The notes under the pieces were generated by a model. It had not been told where the DNA came from. It did no database searches and saw only the letters and a list, made by a program, of their open reading frames with translations. A DNA stretch of 64,000 bases from Harmothoe impar (taxonomy: Eukaryota > Annelida > Polychaeta > Phyllodocida > Polynoidae). Below, piece by piece: positions 1-12,709 of the stretch (positions are counted from its first letter, which is position 1; each line of letters starts with the position of its first letter). The translations under genes and the position numbers were made by a program. The DNA lies in the NCBI GenBank assembly GCA_947462335.1, contig OX381704.1, positions 47,000,942 to 47,064,941 on the forward strand. Direction: 5' to 3'.

Positions 1-140
1 TGAATTCAAGTATTGAGTTTGACTCCTGCTTTTTTGAGGGGTCAATTACTGTTGACTCTTCAGGAACAGAGAGTCAAACTCATTTGACTCTCCTCCACAG
101 GTGTCACGTGGGAGACAAACTGTGACTCTGGCTGTCAGAG
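1..140. repeat. GACTC/GAGTC-rich segment
   Basis: The first 140 bases carry about eight copies of GACTC or its complement GAGTC. The same pentamer is densely clustered at 18270-19330. A separate homologous stretch follows both clusters (989-1129 and 18703-18854), so the two loci are probably copies of one dispersed repeat. No coding signal is seen. Confidence 0.5.
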
Positions 141-988
141 TTGTGGCGACTCCTTTACTTTTCTGTGTGTATGTGGAAATCATTTCCAAGAGCATGGAGG
201 AGTAGAACCAGATTACATCACTGTTTCTCATCTCTGGAATGTGCTGAATCTGCATCTAAATATCAAATGAAAATAAAACGTTTGAAAGACACCAGAAAAA
301 AGAAAGAAAATGGTTTAATAGTAATATATCCAAAGGAATGCAAAATTGGTATTCAGAATCTCGGATATAGGCCTACATGCTCCAATTTCCCATCAACGTG
401 TATGAATGTCAACCACTGTATGAAGGTCCAGATCAAGTGAACACAAATGAAAGATCAGAGATACCTTGTGAAGACCCTTTCATTTCTGTCTAAGCTATGC
501 TATTCATATTCTTCACAAATAGTGCATAATATTATGGGTGAATTGCTGATATCAGAATCAAGTTTTAGGGTAAAGGAGCTGTATATCATAATTTCCCATG
601 TTACTTATGTCTTTTTAGACTGCCCAGAAGACCAGCATGTCGGGTCATTCTGGGACAAAAACAGCAGTTACAATGCCAACTGCTAGCATAGAGGGGGTGG
701 GGTGTGAATAGTATTAGGAAATAAGTGGATTCACTAAGAGACATTGCTGTAAAAGTGTGGATGTGATGGGTTCTGAAGACCCGATACCTACAGACTTTAT
801 CATATTCAAAATCCACTCACCTGACTATCTTGTCCTCTTTTCTGTGTATAGGTAACAACAGAGTTATCCTATTTGTATGGTGTATATTGTACTTGTATGT
901 CATCATTGACCTCATAAGATTGGCTTCTTTTGAAAGACTTGTCCTGCACGAGGAATTTTGCCAATAAAAGCACTTTTTCAACTCAACT
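141..988. other. Intergenic, possible poly(A) signal
   Basis: No convincing gene. Short open frames here lack codon bias and splice context. An AATAAA hexamer at about 963 lies just before the dispersed repeat and could mark the 3' end of a transcript or retroposed copy on the + strand. Confidence 0.35.
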
Positions 989-1129
989 CATGTAATTTGT
1001 GACATTGATAATTATGCTGATACATGTATATCAACAATTTATGTCATAATTAGATTTCATGAAAATGTTTCTGTTAGCTTACAACTTTAGCATGAGCATT
1101 ATGTATTAAGTATAGACACCCATTTCGTA
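989..1129 (+). repeat. Dispersed repeat, copy A
   Basis: This segment aligns along its length with 18703-18854 on the same strand. Shared blocks include TGTAATTTGTGA, TTGATAATTATG, TTTCATGAAA and AGACACCCA. Together with the GACTC clusters near both copies this indicates a dispersed repeat about 1 kb long. Confidence 0.6.
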
Positions 1130-1947
1130 TACAGTATAGATGGCGTTTCTTGACGGTGCTCTCCAAGTGTTATCATTTCCATTGCTGTATCTTATCGCTC
1201 ATTACCATTATCTTGTTGTTGAGACACCCCACAGTAGAACCTAACTAATAGCATTAAGTCAATATAGATAATTGTCCCATTATCCCACTGTTCTGCCTGA
1301 TAACCTGATTTCAAACATGTCACCCATAAGTATAGACTGACGATAATTGATGATGAAGATGATGATTTGTATGCACTTAGTTAGGCGTATGCATCTAATT
1401 ATAATTATGACTGAGTTGTGAGCTTCAATAATAGCCAAGCCATTACCATATTCATCCGATATCTTCTACATAATGATGATACACAACCAACTCAGTATAC
1501 TATTACTAATAGTAATGTACAGGCAAGGGAAAAGGGTACTCCAAGGAAAAAGCAACTTTAAAATTGATGTCATAAGCTTACCAATGATATATTACATCAG
1601 AAGATATCAATTCTAGTTTTTGAGAAATGGTTTCACGAATATGTTTGCTATTGCCCTACCTGAAATCCCAATAAGCTGTCAGTCTCATAGTTTCCAAGAT
1701 ATCTCTATCTAATTAGCATAATTATGATAATAAGAAATTCATCAAGCATTTTCATCCCTCAGGTCATAAAATTTGATCTAGGAATGGTAATTTAAGTCTG
1801 TTTTGACCATAGCAATCCTCATGAATTAATCTTTCAATAGGCCTCATTTTTTCTTCTATTTGGAATGATAATCATGTTTCCATGGCAACCCAAAACCTTT
1901 TCACCAAAAATGGAATGTCTTGTGTAATCCTATTGTAGGCAATGGTG
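1130..1947. other. Intergenic, nothing recognised
   Basis: AT-rich sequence with no open frame of note and no repeat that I could relate to another part of the window. Confidence 0.4.
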
Positions 1948-3068
1948 GGCAGGATACAACTTGTTACGTTAGCTCATGCCCTGAGGGCCGTGACGCGTGA
2001 GGCATGTGCCTGGCTGCCCCTTGCGTGTGTTTGCCGCATGCGTCAGTACCGTCAATGCCCTGGGGGAATCACCAATATCATTCATTCCCTCAGGGCATAG
2101 AATGGACTTATATATAGTAGCCTACTGCTCTATGCCCTGGGGGAATCACCCTCGGGGAATCACCAATATCATTGATTCCCTCAGGGCATAGTATGGACTT
2201 ATATACATGTATGGTAGCCTACTGGTCAATGCCCTGGGGGAATCACCAATAGCATTCATTCCCTTAGGGCATAGCATGGACTTAAATGTGATAGCCTACT
2301 GGTCTATGCCCTGTGGGAATCACCAATATCATTGATTCCCTCAGGGCATAGCATGGACTTATATATGGTAGCCTACTGGTCTATGCCCTGGGGAAATTGC
2401 TCATGTCATCGATTCCCTCGGGGCATAGCCTTGACTTGTAGTTAGGCCTATAAAGAATGAACTAACTACATACTATATTGGTCATCAATAAAACGGGGCA
2501 TTGCCCAGTAGACTACGATGCCCCAGGGGCACTGACCAGTAACTTATACAATGTAAGTTTGTAGAAGTCAAGGCTATGCGGCTATGCGGCTATGCCCTGA
2601 GGGAATTAATGATTTGTATAGTTATGAGCCTACGATGCCCCGGGGGCATTGACCAGTGCTTGACCAGTAGCCTATACAATGTAAGTTTGTAGAAGTCAAG
2701 GCTATGCGGCTATGCGGCTATGCGGCTATGCGGCTATGCCCTGAGGGAATTAATGATTTGTATAGTTATGGGCCTACTATGCCCCGGGGGCATTGACCAG
2801 TGCTTGACCAGTAGCCTATACAATGTAAGTTTGTAGAAGTCAAGGCTATGCCCTGAGGGAATCCATGAAATGTATGATGCCCCCGGGGCATTGACCAGTA
2901 GTGTAGGTTTGTAGAAGGCAAGGCTATGCCCTGAGCGAATCAATGAAATGTATGATGCCCCCAGGGCATTGACAGGTGATCCGCGCGAAATAATTATACG
3001 CGTCAGAGTGGCGCGGCAGCGGAGACAGCCCTAAGGGCATGAGCCAACGTAACAAGTTGCGTCCTGCC
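1948..3068. mobile_element. Foldback TIR element with internal palindromes
   Basis: The left arm (1948-1986) and right arm (3034-3068) are inverted copies sharing the block CAACTTGTTACGTT. The interior is built from palindromic units, each pairing TATGCCCTGRGGGAATCA with its complement. In the left half they lie near 2054-2100, 2131-2190, 2227-2274, 2305-2350 and 2382-2428. The right half carries related units in the opposite orientation, with a TATGCGGC tandem near 2573-2590 and 2703-2738. No transposase is encoded; the short open frames inside are by-products of the repeats. It reads as a non-autonomous foldback element able to form multiple cruciforms. No clear target duplication was found. 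Confidence 0.75.
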
Positions 3069-3229
3069 AATGACCAGGGCCCCCCTGGTGGCTAAAATCA
3101 GAACTAATCCCCCGCGGAGTATCTTTTCTGCTTGGCTCCCCACGTATAACTATAAAAAACCAAAAGTAAAGTAAGCCTTTCTGTATGGATCTCGTAAACT
3201 ATATGAGCATCCCAGGACTACCCTATTAC

Positions 3230-3325
3230 AGATGCATAATCATCCAGGGTATCCTATTCATATTTCTAGTACTGTTCTAGTCTGCTATGTGGTTAAGTGT
3301 GAGTGGTGATATTTCCCGCTTAAAG
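3230..3325 (+). repeat. Dispersed repeat, inverted partner of 7841-7926
   Basis: The block TTTCTAGTACTGTTCTAGTC and its flanks match 7841-7926 on the opposite strand with a few substitutions. Homology includes TATGTGGTTAAGTG and GAGTGGTGA. No terminal repeats were seen, so the element type is unknown. Confidence 0.65.
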
Positions 3326-4914
3326 TATGCCTCTTCCGGGTATTATAAACTGGTGGTACGGTTGGGGATACTGTGGACCTTCTATATATATAGGGTCTTG
3401 GCCAATCATGGTGTGTGTCTGTGGGTATTACCGGTAGTAGCTTCTACACCACTGTGCTTTACCACTGTTCACCATCATGCCTTCATTTAGCCGGGTTGGG
3501 GCAGATCAAGGCCAGACATCATGTTAACAGCTTGTTATTCTGGTGAGCTGACCATATTCTGACAACATCCGGTGATAACAGCTACTCATTTCCTGTATGT
3601 CTGCTCTCTTTGGGTGCATTTAAACTAACTGGTCGCGTGCTGATACTGACTGGCATATAGAATAAGGTCTGGAAGGTACCTTGGACACTACACCATGCCC
3701 TACCCACCCACAACCAGCCCATATCCCGCCTTACACCGACATTCATCAGGTTGGTCCCATCTCCAAGCGGGCCACCAATCTCCTCACATATCCTCATTCC
3801 CACCTTTAGTGTGTACAGTGGCAGGAGATTGCATACTGAGGTAGGTGTAAGGGACCGTATAGAAACTACCATACTGGGCCAATGGCACGTTGCAAGAGAA
3901 GAAACGATATCTAGAGAAAACATAGTAACAAGTTTCGAATTAATACCCTGCATTTATTGTTTGAATGAGAACATGAATAGATATATGGTCATTTAAATCA
4001 CTTCCAGTATCATTTTATATTATACAATTCATGTAGACAAATAAACGTATCATGATACTACAATAGATGCATAATTTAGTAAGCATCTTTCTGGAGATGC
4101 GCTATAATTTGAAATAATAACCAGGAGGAGATCGTCATCAGAGCATTAATAAATGTATTTGTTGTGCAAAACATTACAATGCTTGTATCTTGGAATTTAT
4201 CGGACATTACAATGCGGGCAGCAAAATAATAACTGTACATTCGTCATCTGAATGTTACGATGTAAGAAGTACATCCATATGATTGTCACAATAAATGACA
4301 CGTAGCCTTTGTCATATTACACGCCTGCAGGCTGCTCTCACAGCCTTTTAAAATGACACCGGATGTCACATAGCCTATGGCACATGCAAGTATGACGCCG
4401 CTGTTTTTCTGTCAGGTAGAGTGGAAATATTGTATATTGAAATGTCACAGGTCTATTACAATATGTCACAGCACTACTGCATGATAAAGACTGGTAAATT
4501 ATATACTAGTCAGATAACTTCAACTATGTACTTAGAGAGGAGTGTCGTAAGATATCAGTACTTATAAGGATATGCCATTTGTCTATGTTTGAGTTGCTGT
4601 CAGTATAGTATGTGGACGTGTCACATTTGTCTGTGGATGGGTATTTGATCGATATGTGGAGGTATCATTTTTACTATGGGGGTGGTTGGGGGGTTGTGCG
4701 CAGCATCTGGGTAACTTAAGTACATTTGGCCATGAGTGGTGTCATGCAGTAAATGACACTTTTAGATATTGAATTTCATCCATGAACTTCCTCTCACCTT
4801 TAAACATGTAAAGCGCACTGCATGGGGATCACATTTATAAGCCAATTTGATGACGAAGTAGGAGTCAACCTGTTAGAAACTCTTCAGGCAACATTGAGTC
4901 CCCTGGCGGAGATT
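3326..4914. other. Intergenic, nothing recognised
   Basis: Open frames on both strands at about 3582-3996 overlap each other and show no domain or codon signal. From about 4310 there are loose recurrences of TGTCAC and GTCATTTGTCTATG that continue to about 5420, probably an old degraded repeat. Confidence 0.35.
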
Positions 4915-5168
4915 GCACAGCCAATATTGGACCAATATTGGACCAATGTAGTTAGAATTGATGTTGGTCCAACATCAAAAACAACCCAGCACAATGGCCC
5001 ATTATCAGAATTCCAATGTTGGACCAAAATTACATTTCAAATGAGTACTTGCCAAGGATCGGCCATCATTGTAATTTGTATGTTGAACCAATGTATGCAT
5101 TAGCTACAATGGGCCATGGTTGGTATAACGATTGCGATCGAGTCAACCATTCCCGACATTGGCCCAAT
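4915..5168. repeat. TTGGACCAAT palindrome-rich repeat
   Basis: Several copies of the palindromic block TTGGACCAAT and its variants (CCAATATTGG, TTGGTCCAAC, TTGGCCCAAT) occur here, immediately left of the element at 5179. It may be an older copy of a related element. No boundaries could be fixed. Confidence 0.45.
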
Positions 5169-5178
5169 ATATACCCTT

Positions 5179-5289
5179 CCCAGTGGGCACCAAATTTAGT
5201 TCAACATTGAATCAATTTTGATAAAACACTGAATCAACATTGGCAGGCTGCAGCTATCAATGTTAATTCAATGTTGCGTGCCCACTGGG
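5179..5289. mobile_element. MITE with CCCAGTGGGCAC ends, copy 1
   Basis: The left end CCCAGTGGGCAC is mirrored by GTGCCCACTGGG at the right end, 111 bp apart. The interior repeats TTGAATCAA and AATGTTG in both orientations. The second copy is at 24052-24158. It is too short to code for anything and depends on another element for movement. Confidence 0.85.
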
Positions 5290-6197
5290 TTGCTACCTGG
5301 GATAAAGCCCATGCATATATCATTTCTCTATGGTTGGTTGCAAGTAGTATAGGGATGTGTCACTAGCCTGTGGTGAAGTGTAAGTAGGATAGAGATGTGT
5401 CATTTGTATATGTTGGTTGTGACAAGTATATTGTCTATGGCGGGGGTGTAAGTAATTATATGGATATGTTACTATGGTTAATACCGGGGAATTTGACCAA
5501 ACGGGCAAAGGCCAAAAAGATGGGACTGGGGAAAACATATCATTGCTCCCTCTCGCCCTACAACAATACCACTGAGATCAAAATAATTATAACTAAATCA
5601 AAGGTAACCCAACTGCAAGTGCAATTGCTCAAGTATTGAATAGCAGCCCCTGTTTAAGCACAAAACAATATGGGTGACGGGGGATACTAAAGGTTTCCAT
5701 TCTCAGGAAAAAATATAGTTTATGCGACTAAATCCCAAGCAGTAGCTGGATATATGCTGCCCGCACACACAATATGCAGGGGATATGTATACCATCAGTG
5801 GTGGTAGTCTCAGAGGGCATATAGTATTGTGTTATTGGAGGTCACAATGTCATAATCACACGACATTGCACTATTTGGAATGTTGTATAATAACGTAAAT
5901 GATGTGCCATGGTGCCGTGCTCTAGCGTCACATAAGATCACGCAACATTCCCCAGAATCCTAAAGCAATGATGCTGAGTGGTGTTATAAAACAGTCTCAC
6001 ACACCACCACACTACTGGAACAGACGTTATTATTCAGGTAGGCTTGAGCACAACCTGGTGCGGACTGTTGGGCATCAGGCATAACTGAATACCATAATTT
6101 GCCCTAGCCACACTAGTTCAGGCCCTGGCGCAGTCAGGGCTGAACAGCAAGATAACAAAATCTTGGCAATATGTATAATGGAGTGGTCATATTTTAA
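5290..6197. other. Intergenic, nothing recognised
   Basis: No gene or terminal repeats recognised. The overlapping open frames at 5320-5639 are low-complexity by-products. Confidence 0.35.
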
Positions 6198-6405
6198 CAA
6201 TAGGGGGGGGGGTTGGTGGATTTCCATGTGAGCGGGTCGAAAATCTTTTGGTCCCCCCACCGGAGGGGTCGACATTTTGGTCCCCCCTCAGGTGAGCTGA
6301 AATTGAGCGCGGCCGACCCCTTTGAGCTAAAGTGATGCATGGGCCGATTGGCTAAAAAGGGGTGCAATTTTTTTGGTCCCCCCAAATCCACCAACCCCCC
6401 TGTTG
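6198..6405. mobile_element. MITE with GGTTGGTGGATTT ends
   Basis: The left end contains a G-run followed by GGTTGGTGGATTT. The right end is AAATCCACCAACC followed by a C-run and TGTTG, its inverse. Between them GGTCCCCCC recurs. About 208 bp with no coding capacity. Confidence 0.75.
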
Positions 6406-7840
6406 TCAAAAAATGATCGCTCCCTAATAGCATTCCTCACCTTGCCCCAATTAGTTATACTACATGTAGTATTGTTTGTGCTATATACCAGATGCATTCA
6501 CAATTAGACATTTCCCTTCTGAGGTGATGGTAAATATTTTGCTTTGTCAAAACATGGCTGATTTTTGACCTTTATGACAACTTCCTTTGGCTGGTTACCT
6601 GAGGTCAAGTAGGGAGTAAACCTTATTTAAAATCCACTGGGAGATTGTGGCTATCCCCTATCACCAGAGGGTAGTCTACTGAATAGTAATTTCATTGGAT
6701 TACCCTGGTGTGTACACAGAGAGAAACACCCAGTCGTGCATGACTGGAGACAACATCCAATGCTCCCTCAGGGCAATTGGTCCTAATTACCTACAATGCA
6801 CTGGGCCTGGGTAACTTCCACTTCCAGGTAGTTCAGCCATGTTTGAAACACTCCCAGAATTGCCTGCATTCAGCAGGCTTGGATAATCCCGGGAATTCTC
6901 CGTCATAGGTAGAAATCCCGTCCAGGGAGGTTCTGCCAGCAAGGGGAGATTTCCCTCTACTTAAAGCAGCCCCATGGTCTGTGCCCTGCCCTTATCTCTA
7001 CAGAGATAAGGGCCACCAGTAGAGATAAGGGCTGCCCCCGGTCTGCGCCTTCAAGGGGAGATCTCCCAGTGCTGGGTCTAATACAGGTGGGGTGGTGAGG
7101 GAGGGGGGAGGAGGGTAGGAGTCCACATTTAAATATACCTTATTTAGGCTATATTTTGTCCTTTAAATCATTATATCTCAAGAAATACAAGACTACTATG
7201 CAAGCCCATTCATATAGACCCAGCCGACTATATTGTCAACCTGTTTGTAGGTTAATAATTTTCAGCAAATAATGGTAAGGTATTAGCAAATAGTATTGTC
7301 TGGTTGAACCTAAAATTACATGTATATCCACCCATAATCAAGGGGAGAAACCCCCTCACTGTACTTATTCCCTGCAAGGTATTAAATGCAGGATTTTCCC
7401 AACCTGTTCAGGTGAAAAATAAACAGTTTGTGCCTGATTGGGAGTATGGCACCATGTAAATGTTTGAGCCTAAGCAGGAGGATTACCTATTTCATACACA
7501 CATGAAGACAGTTAGTGAGGACATACTTTTATTTAGAAGTGCAAGCCTTTTTAAAGATCATCACCAGCAATTATACATACTTGCTAACCAGCCAAGCTTG
7601 CAGCTTGGATGGTGGGCACTGGCTAAATCTGCCCCCACCAGTAATCTAGAAAGGACATCTACACTGATATTATTTGGCTCCCTATACGACCAATCTCTGA
7701 GTCACTATAGTGCCTAACCAAGTTAGTTATTTGTTTGGCTCCCTATACGACCAGCCTAGTTTCGTATATATTGTGAGGTTGGTCAGTACTGACCGACTTA
7801 CCTTAGTCTTCTCCATTTCAATGGGTATTAGGTTAAAGGG
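6406..7840. other. Intergenic, nothing recognised
   Basis: No gene is seen. A 21-base stretch beginning TTTGGCTCCCTATACG occurs twice (about 7673 and 7734), a short local duplication. Confidence 0.35.
6988..7013. repeat. Perfect 12-bp hairpin
   Basis: GCCCTTATCTCT and its exact complement AGAGATAAGGGC are separated by two bases. A further partial copy of the right arm follows at about 7021-7032. Function unknown. Confidence 0.6.
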
Positions 7841-7926
7841 GCATTCTCACCACTCGCACTTAACCACATAGTAGACTAGAACAGTACTAGAAATATGAGT
7901 GGGATGCACTTGGTGATTATGCCACT
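7841..7926 (-). repeat. Dispersed repeat, inverted partner of 3230-3325
   Basis: Reverse complement of the repeat at 3230-3325, with shared blocks CACTTAACCACATAGTAGAC and CAGTACTAGAAATATGA (a few substitutions). The pair shows a family of at least two copies in opposite orientation. Confidence 0.65.
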
Positions 7927-10884
7927 TAAAGTCCTTTTGCGTAAGGCATTAGTCACTTGTTCTTTTGCCTCAGCCTTTTTTGAATAGCACTTGGTCATCC
8001 CTGACGAATGTCCCCATGACTAACCTGGGAAAGGAACTTCAGACTAAGGGCAGGGGCATTTAGATTTCCTGTGTACGGTGGTTGGACAATCAGACAATAA
8101 TGTATCGAATTCCATTTTTAGAACAAATTAATGTTCCATATTTGGATTGTAATAAAACTTTTGTAGGATCTAGATGGGTATGCTAAAAGAAGGTTTCTGC
8201 TGCAGTGAGGCCTGAAACATGGCTGGTCAAGGAGAAAACTGTAGCGGTATGCAGAATGTTGTGAGTACACCTTTAAACCACAGAATAGAGTGGTTCCTTA
8301 GAAGGATAGACCTCTCACTCGGCCTGTGATGTGTCCAAACTAACCGTCTATATGGGTATGGAGCTGTGCCACCCTGGAGCAGAGTGCTCCTGGGTGTGTA
8401 CTGACGCTGACCGCCTATATGCAGCAGGGATGAACACCAGGCGGGGGGTGTACTGAATACTAATAAGGGACCTTAATTCGTTACCAGGCTGCCCCCTTCT
8501 TTACTTTACCCTCATAAAAAGGTGGAGGCCGGAGGAAGGAGATTGCGTTTTCAGAGTACAACTTGTCTATTAGTATTGGCAGCACGGACACATTACCCTC
8601 AACAGTATCTCTATGGCTGTACAGGTTGCTACCTAGCCCCTCCTAACTGTGATGTATAGACTAGGTTGTCAATACATGTCTGTGGCTGTATACAGCTGTG
8701 GCATCCCTACAGATAAGGTAAATCCACCCAATGCATCAATTTAGGATGCAGAGCCTACTATATCCTTTAACCTGTACATACTGTATAAATAATTATCATC
8801 TGTAAAGCTCTGATTCCACCAATACATACAGTAAGTCAGATATGCAAGCTATATAATTATTGACATCTATGATCTTAAGATTTGGGATGTGCTTTCTGTC
8901 TTATTCAACCTTTGTAAAAGCCTGTCTATTTTGATTAACCATTTTGAGATATATTATTTTATTTATGGAATAGATATCTCATGCTATGTCCATGTTAAGG
9001 AAACTGTTTCTCCTACAGTCCCATGCATGTGCAAAATATGTCAGAATATACATTATTATTCGACTTGCCAAGGCCTGAGAGGAAGATTAAACATACATTT
9101 CATTCAGGTGTAGGAGAAGAAATGTATTTACAAAATGAATCTCCAAAGAGCAGTTACTACCAAGCTATTATATTACAACCTGAGAATCTAACACCTTAAT
9201 GGTGCCGCCACCAACTGCCAGTTAAGAAGCATGCCACTAGTGCTTTGAAATGATATAAGCTTACAACTGATTTATTAACAGCATCATCTAATACACGCAG
9301 TAAAGTAGCAACATGCTCGGACTAATACAATAGCTCCGTAGTTTATCACACAAACTACACATACACAAATGGAGTAGGCTCCTGCAAACGTGACTGGGCC
9401 AGCATAAATCCATAGAGACTCATTGGAGGTACTTTTTAGGGTAAAAGATCTTGGTATTTGTGACATCGTTATTCTGAAATACTGGTGGTCGCTCAGGTGA
9501 GCGATATATATAAGGCACCCACCCATATAGGGCTCCTTGGGGTTAGGTCATGGGCGCTGCCATGTCTAACCTCTGGAACCTCCTTAAGCTGTCCCTAGGT
9601 GGGCCCTAAGTCAGGCCATCTAGTGGTAACCTTCAGGAGGATAGTAATTGCTTCAGTCCGTTTCTCTTCGAGGACAGTACAGGTCTCAGTGAGGGTAATC
9701 CTGCAAAAAACTGAGAGTCATACACGATTTTTGTCAGAAGTGAATACTGCAGGGGCACTGAATGGTCCATAATTAAGTTAGAAATGATGCCAATATTATG
9801 AAAACTTGTACACATGCTGCTGCAAGTCTGCCAATTTCAATCAAATAATAGGAAAGGGCTTCTCAGTGAGTTTACATTTTTTTCAAAGGCTAGATTGGGG
9901 ATCAGTGAAAGTGCAAATTATTCAGTGCAAATTCAGGCGGAATTCAGGTGGTTTTATGCTACAGACCAGTGCTCAAATTTTCCGTGGTCAGTAGCTAATT
10001 TTTGTTGGAAATGTTTTGTAGGAAAGATGTATCTTTTAAGTCAAGGGTGATTTTCAGAAATTGTAAATGTCCTGGTAGCTGTTATTGCGTTTTCCGCTAT
10101 ATTGAAATATATAGTAAAAGGATTTCCTTCGCTGAGACCTACAGCCTTGTACTGCCCTCCAGTGAAGACTAGCTGCATAATCCACCACCCCAAGGAGCCA
10201 TCACCGCCACCAAGGCAGTCCGGGGGGGGGGCACTCTCTAGTCTATGGCATATGGGAGTCCTTCACAGGGCATATTCTTGTCGGGAAAGAGGGCTATTTT
10301 AGCTTGTAAATGTAATGTATGTGAAGTCTTTTAGATGGAACTTCTATCTAATACGTCTACCACTGGAGCTTGGATTTATGCGCTCTATTGCATTGAAAGA
10401 AATATTAGTATACGTTTTACTCCTACATTTAGTTTATTTTTTTCATAATGTCTGTCTTCCTTTAAAAAATGAATGTAGTTTTTGTGTTAAAAGAAAAATC
10501 AATATCTTTAGGGTAAATTCCCCATAAAAAGGGGCGCTATCATCTTGAATTTCCCTCAGTAATTTAAGGGTACAATGAACTCCCTCTAATGAGACTACGT
10601 TTGGGACAGTCTAAAAGTAGTGTATTAATTGGGGGGATGCCAAATCTGAGGTCGTGCTCACGCACAGCTACCACACAAAAGGTAGAGAGTACCCCCCCCC
10701 CCCCTCCTAGTACATGTACAGGGGTGAGGGTCAAGCCCACCGTTAAGTACTACACTTGTGACTAATCAATCCTCACTGGGCACATAGGCCTATCAACTGG
10801 TCTTGACACCTGCCCTGTCGATACTGTGTGTGTGTGTGTGTGGAGGGGATGGGCTGGATTGGTAGGGGCAAGGAACAGCGTTAC
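7927..10884. other. Intergenic, nothing recognised
   Basis: About 3 kb without a supportable gene. A hydrophobic frame on the minus strand at 9284-9526 has no recognisable domain. A stretch near 9650-9710 weakly resembles the complement of 10115-10180, both containing CTGAGACCT, which may be an old repeat. Confidence 0.3.
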
Positions 10885-11580
10885 TTGGGGGGGCCAGGCA
10901 GATCAAATGTTGATATTTAACTTTAGGTTTGTGTGGGGACCAATACTTTGTCTGAATGTTGTATTAAGGTGATTTGAGGGTGGTGATTCTGAATCTGCCC
11001 TGTATAAAGTGACATCTTTGTCGCAACAAGGTCAAATTCAAGGTCAAAGGTCACGATTTTGGTGTAACCTGTTAAATGTGTGCGTATAAAGATAGCATAT
11101 CATGTTGTTTTTTTAAATGTTGGACATGTATTACATATTGATCCCGATCAATAACACATGGCCAAATCATCATGGTTGCATTACAACTTGAAATATATCA
11201 ATTAATAAACAAATAACAGTTTAAGCAGGGTAATAGCAGTTAAATGCAATAGTTCATTTGGTTATATTTCCAATCACTTGAAGGTCAAGTGTATCCTGCC
11301 AAATAATGTCCCACACATGTGAGAATGACTATGTAAGATGAATGAGCTTCACATAAAGTGTCTCTGTATTTGTCTCAACATATGTGTGCCCATTTTAGTT
11401 TAATTTTTACATCAAATCGTGACCTTTGACTTTGAATTTGACCTTGTTGCGACAAAGATACCACTTTACACAGGGCAGATTTGGAATCAGCACCCTCAAA
11501 TTACCATAATAAAAGTTTGAGACAAAATATTAGTCACCACACCAACCCCCCTTCACAGTTTTGGCCTGGCCCCCCCAATT
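10885..11580 (+). mobile_element. Long-TIR element carrying DR1 sites, copy A
   Basis: About 180 bp at the left end, beginning TTGGGGGGGCCAGGC, is repeated in inverted form up to 11580, which ends GCCTGGCCCCCCCAATT. Both arms contain TTTGAGGGTG and TTGTCGCAACAAGGTCAAA. A second copy lies in opposite orientation at 39400-39921; the interior block at about 11193-11262 matches the complement of 39697-39772. There is no open frame for a transposase, so it is non-autonomous. The arms carry closely spaced AGGTCA half-sites. Confidence 0.85.
11041..11053 (+). promoter_or_regulatory. Perfect DR1 half-site pair in TIR
   Basis: AGGTCAAAGGTCA is two AGGTCA half-sites with one spacer base, the DR1 arrangement bound by RXR/HNF4-type nuclear receptors. 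A further TCAAGGTCA-like site lies just upstream. The mirrored arm at 11420-11432 has the same site with one change. Binding is inferred from sequence only. Confidence 0.4.
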
Positions 11581-12650
11581 AGTGTGGTCTCACGTCTTGG
11601 AAACCACTTAAGGTGGCCGGGCCGGGTCGCTACCCTTGGGTCAAAGTCACTGGAAATTAACAGAATCTCACCAATTTTTTTCTACAGGCGGTTCCAATCA
11701 TATAGAATCGGAAAATGCAAAAAAATATGGGGGGTCCCGGACTACTTTTTTAGATATATGATTTTGAAAAATTAAAGTTTTTTCATTTTTCCAAAAAAGT
11801 GAGAAAAAAGTGTGAAAACTTGAATGATTTTTTTCATATCAACCATTATGCACAGAAATGAAAAACATCACATGTGAGACGCCTATATGTTCCCCTTTAC
11901 TGCTAAAATATTTTAAAAGTTGTATGCCGTTGCACTCTGGGTAAAAATATATTGTTTTGGGAAAGAGTCTGATTAAATTGTCATTATCTTTATCCGTATT
12001 GGCTACAAATTGTATTCAAAATTAACAGAATTTTTTTAAACTCTCTCAGAAGATAGTTCAGTTCATTTGCTTACATATAAAAGTAATTTTGATAGAGGGT
12101 CCCTCGCATATTTTTAGGGTTTTGGACCTTTGAAGATGAATAATGCAGAAAAATGACGGATTTAAATGTAAATGGCATTGCACGTGATGGGTAAAATGGC
12201 GAAAAACAATAAATAAAATGGTCATGGTTCATACCATTGGGTGTATTTGCAATATCATAACATCTACAGTATTCTAAATAATAAATGATTCCAATTTACT
12301 AGCCCATGTTAAAAAAATAACAAATATCATCAATTAATTATATAATTACCAATATATCAATTTTTAAAGTATCGCAAAATGCAGAATTTCGCTTGAAGTG
12401 ATCCAGATTTTTAACACAGCTTAGGGAATGAATATATAAATCTGGCTATGCAATATTAGCCCATTCTGATATAGTAAGAGTTCAGTCGGGACAGGTACTC
12501 AGCCCTTATGTAGGGGCGCTGGGGGTTTAAACAGAAGCAAAGGTGATATGCCCTGTGACATTACAACCCCCGATTGGTTGCTCCACCTACTGGTCAAGGG
12601 TCTGTACTGCAGGTTCTCAACTTAGCACTGCTATCGACGGCTAGGTACCC
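11581..12650. other. Intergenic, AT-rich
   Basis: Nothing coding. The start (11600-11640) has a GC-rich patch beside a long A/T-rich stretch to about 12400, which may be an unrecognised repeat. Confidence 0.3.
12483..12506 (+). repeat. Short dispersed repeat, copy 1
   Basis: CAGTCGGGACAGGTACTCAG followed by CCCT recurs with small changes at 39360-39394 and, on the opposite strand, at 57933-57956. It may be the terminus of an element whose other end I could not find. Confidence 0.5.
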
Positions 12651-12658
12651 TATATATG
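12651..12658 (+). promoter_or_regulatory. Possible TATA box
   Basis: TATATATG lies about 55 bases before the ATG of the small frame at 12710, a spacing that allows a start site near 12680. This is the only promoter-like feature near that frame. Confidence 0.3.
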
Positions 12659-12709
12659 TAGTCCAGTCATCTACACTCCATTAAAGACCAGATCGTTCTC
12701 ACTGACATC

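Noticed and set aside
3582..3996. Overlapping 123-codon (-) and 81-codon (+) frames
   Set aside because: Both strands open over the same DNA without domain, splice or codon evidence.
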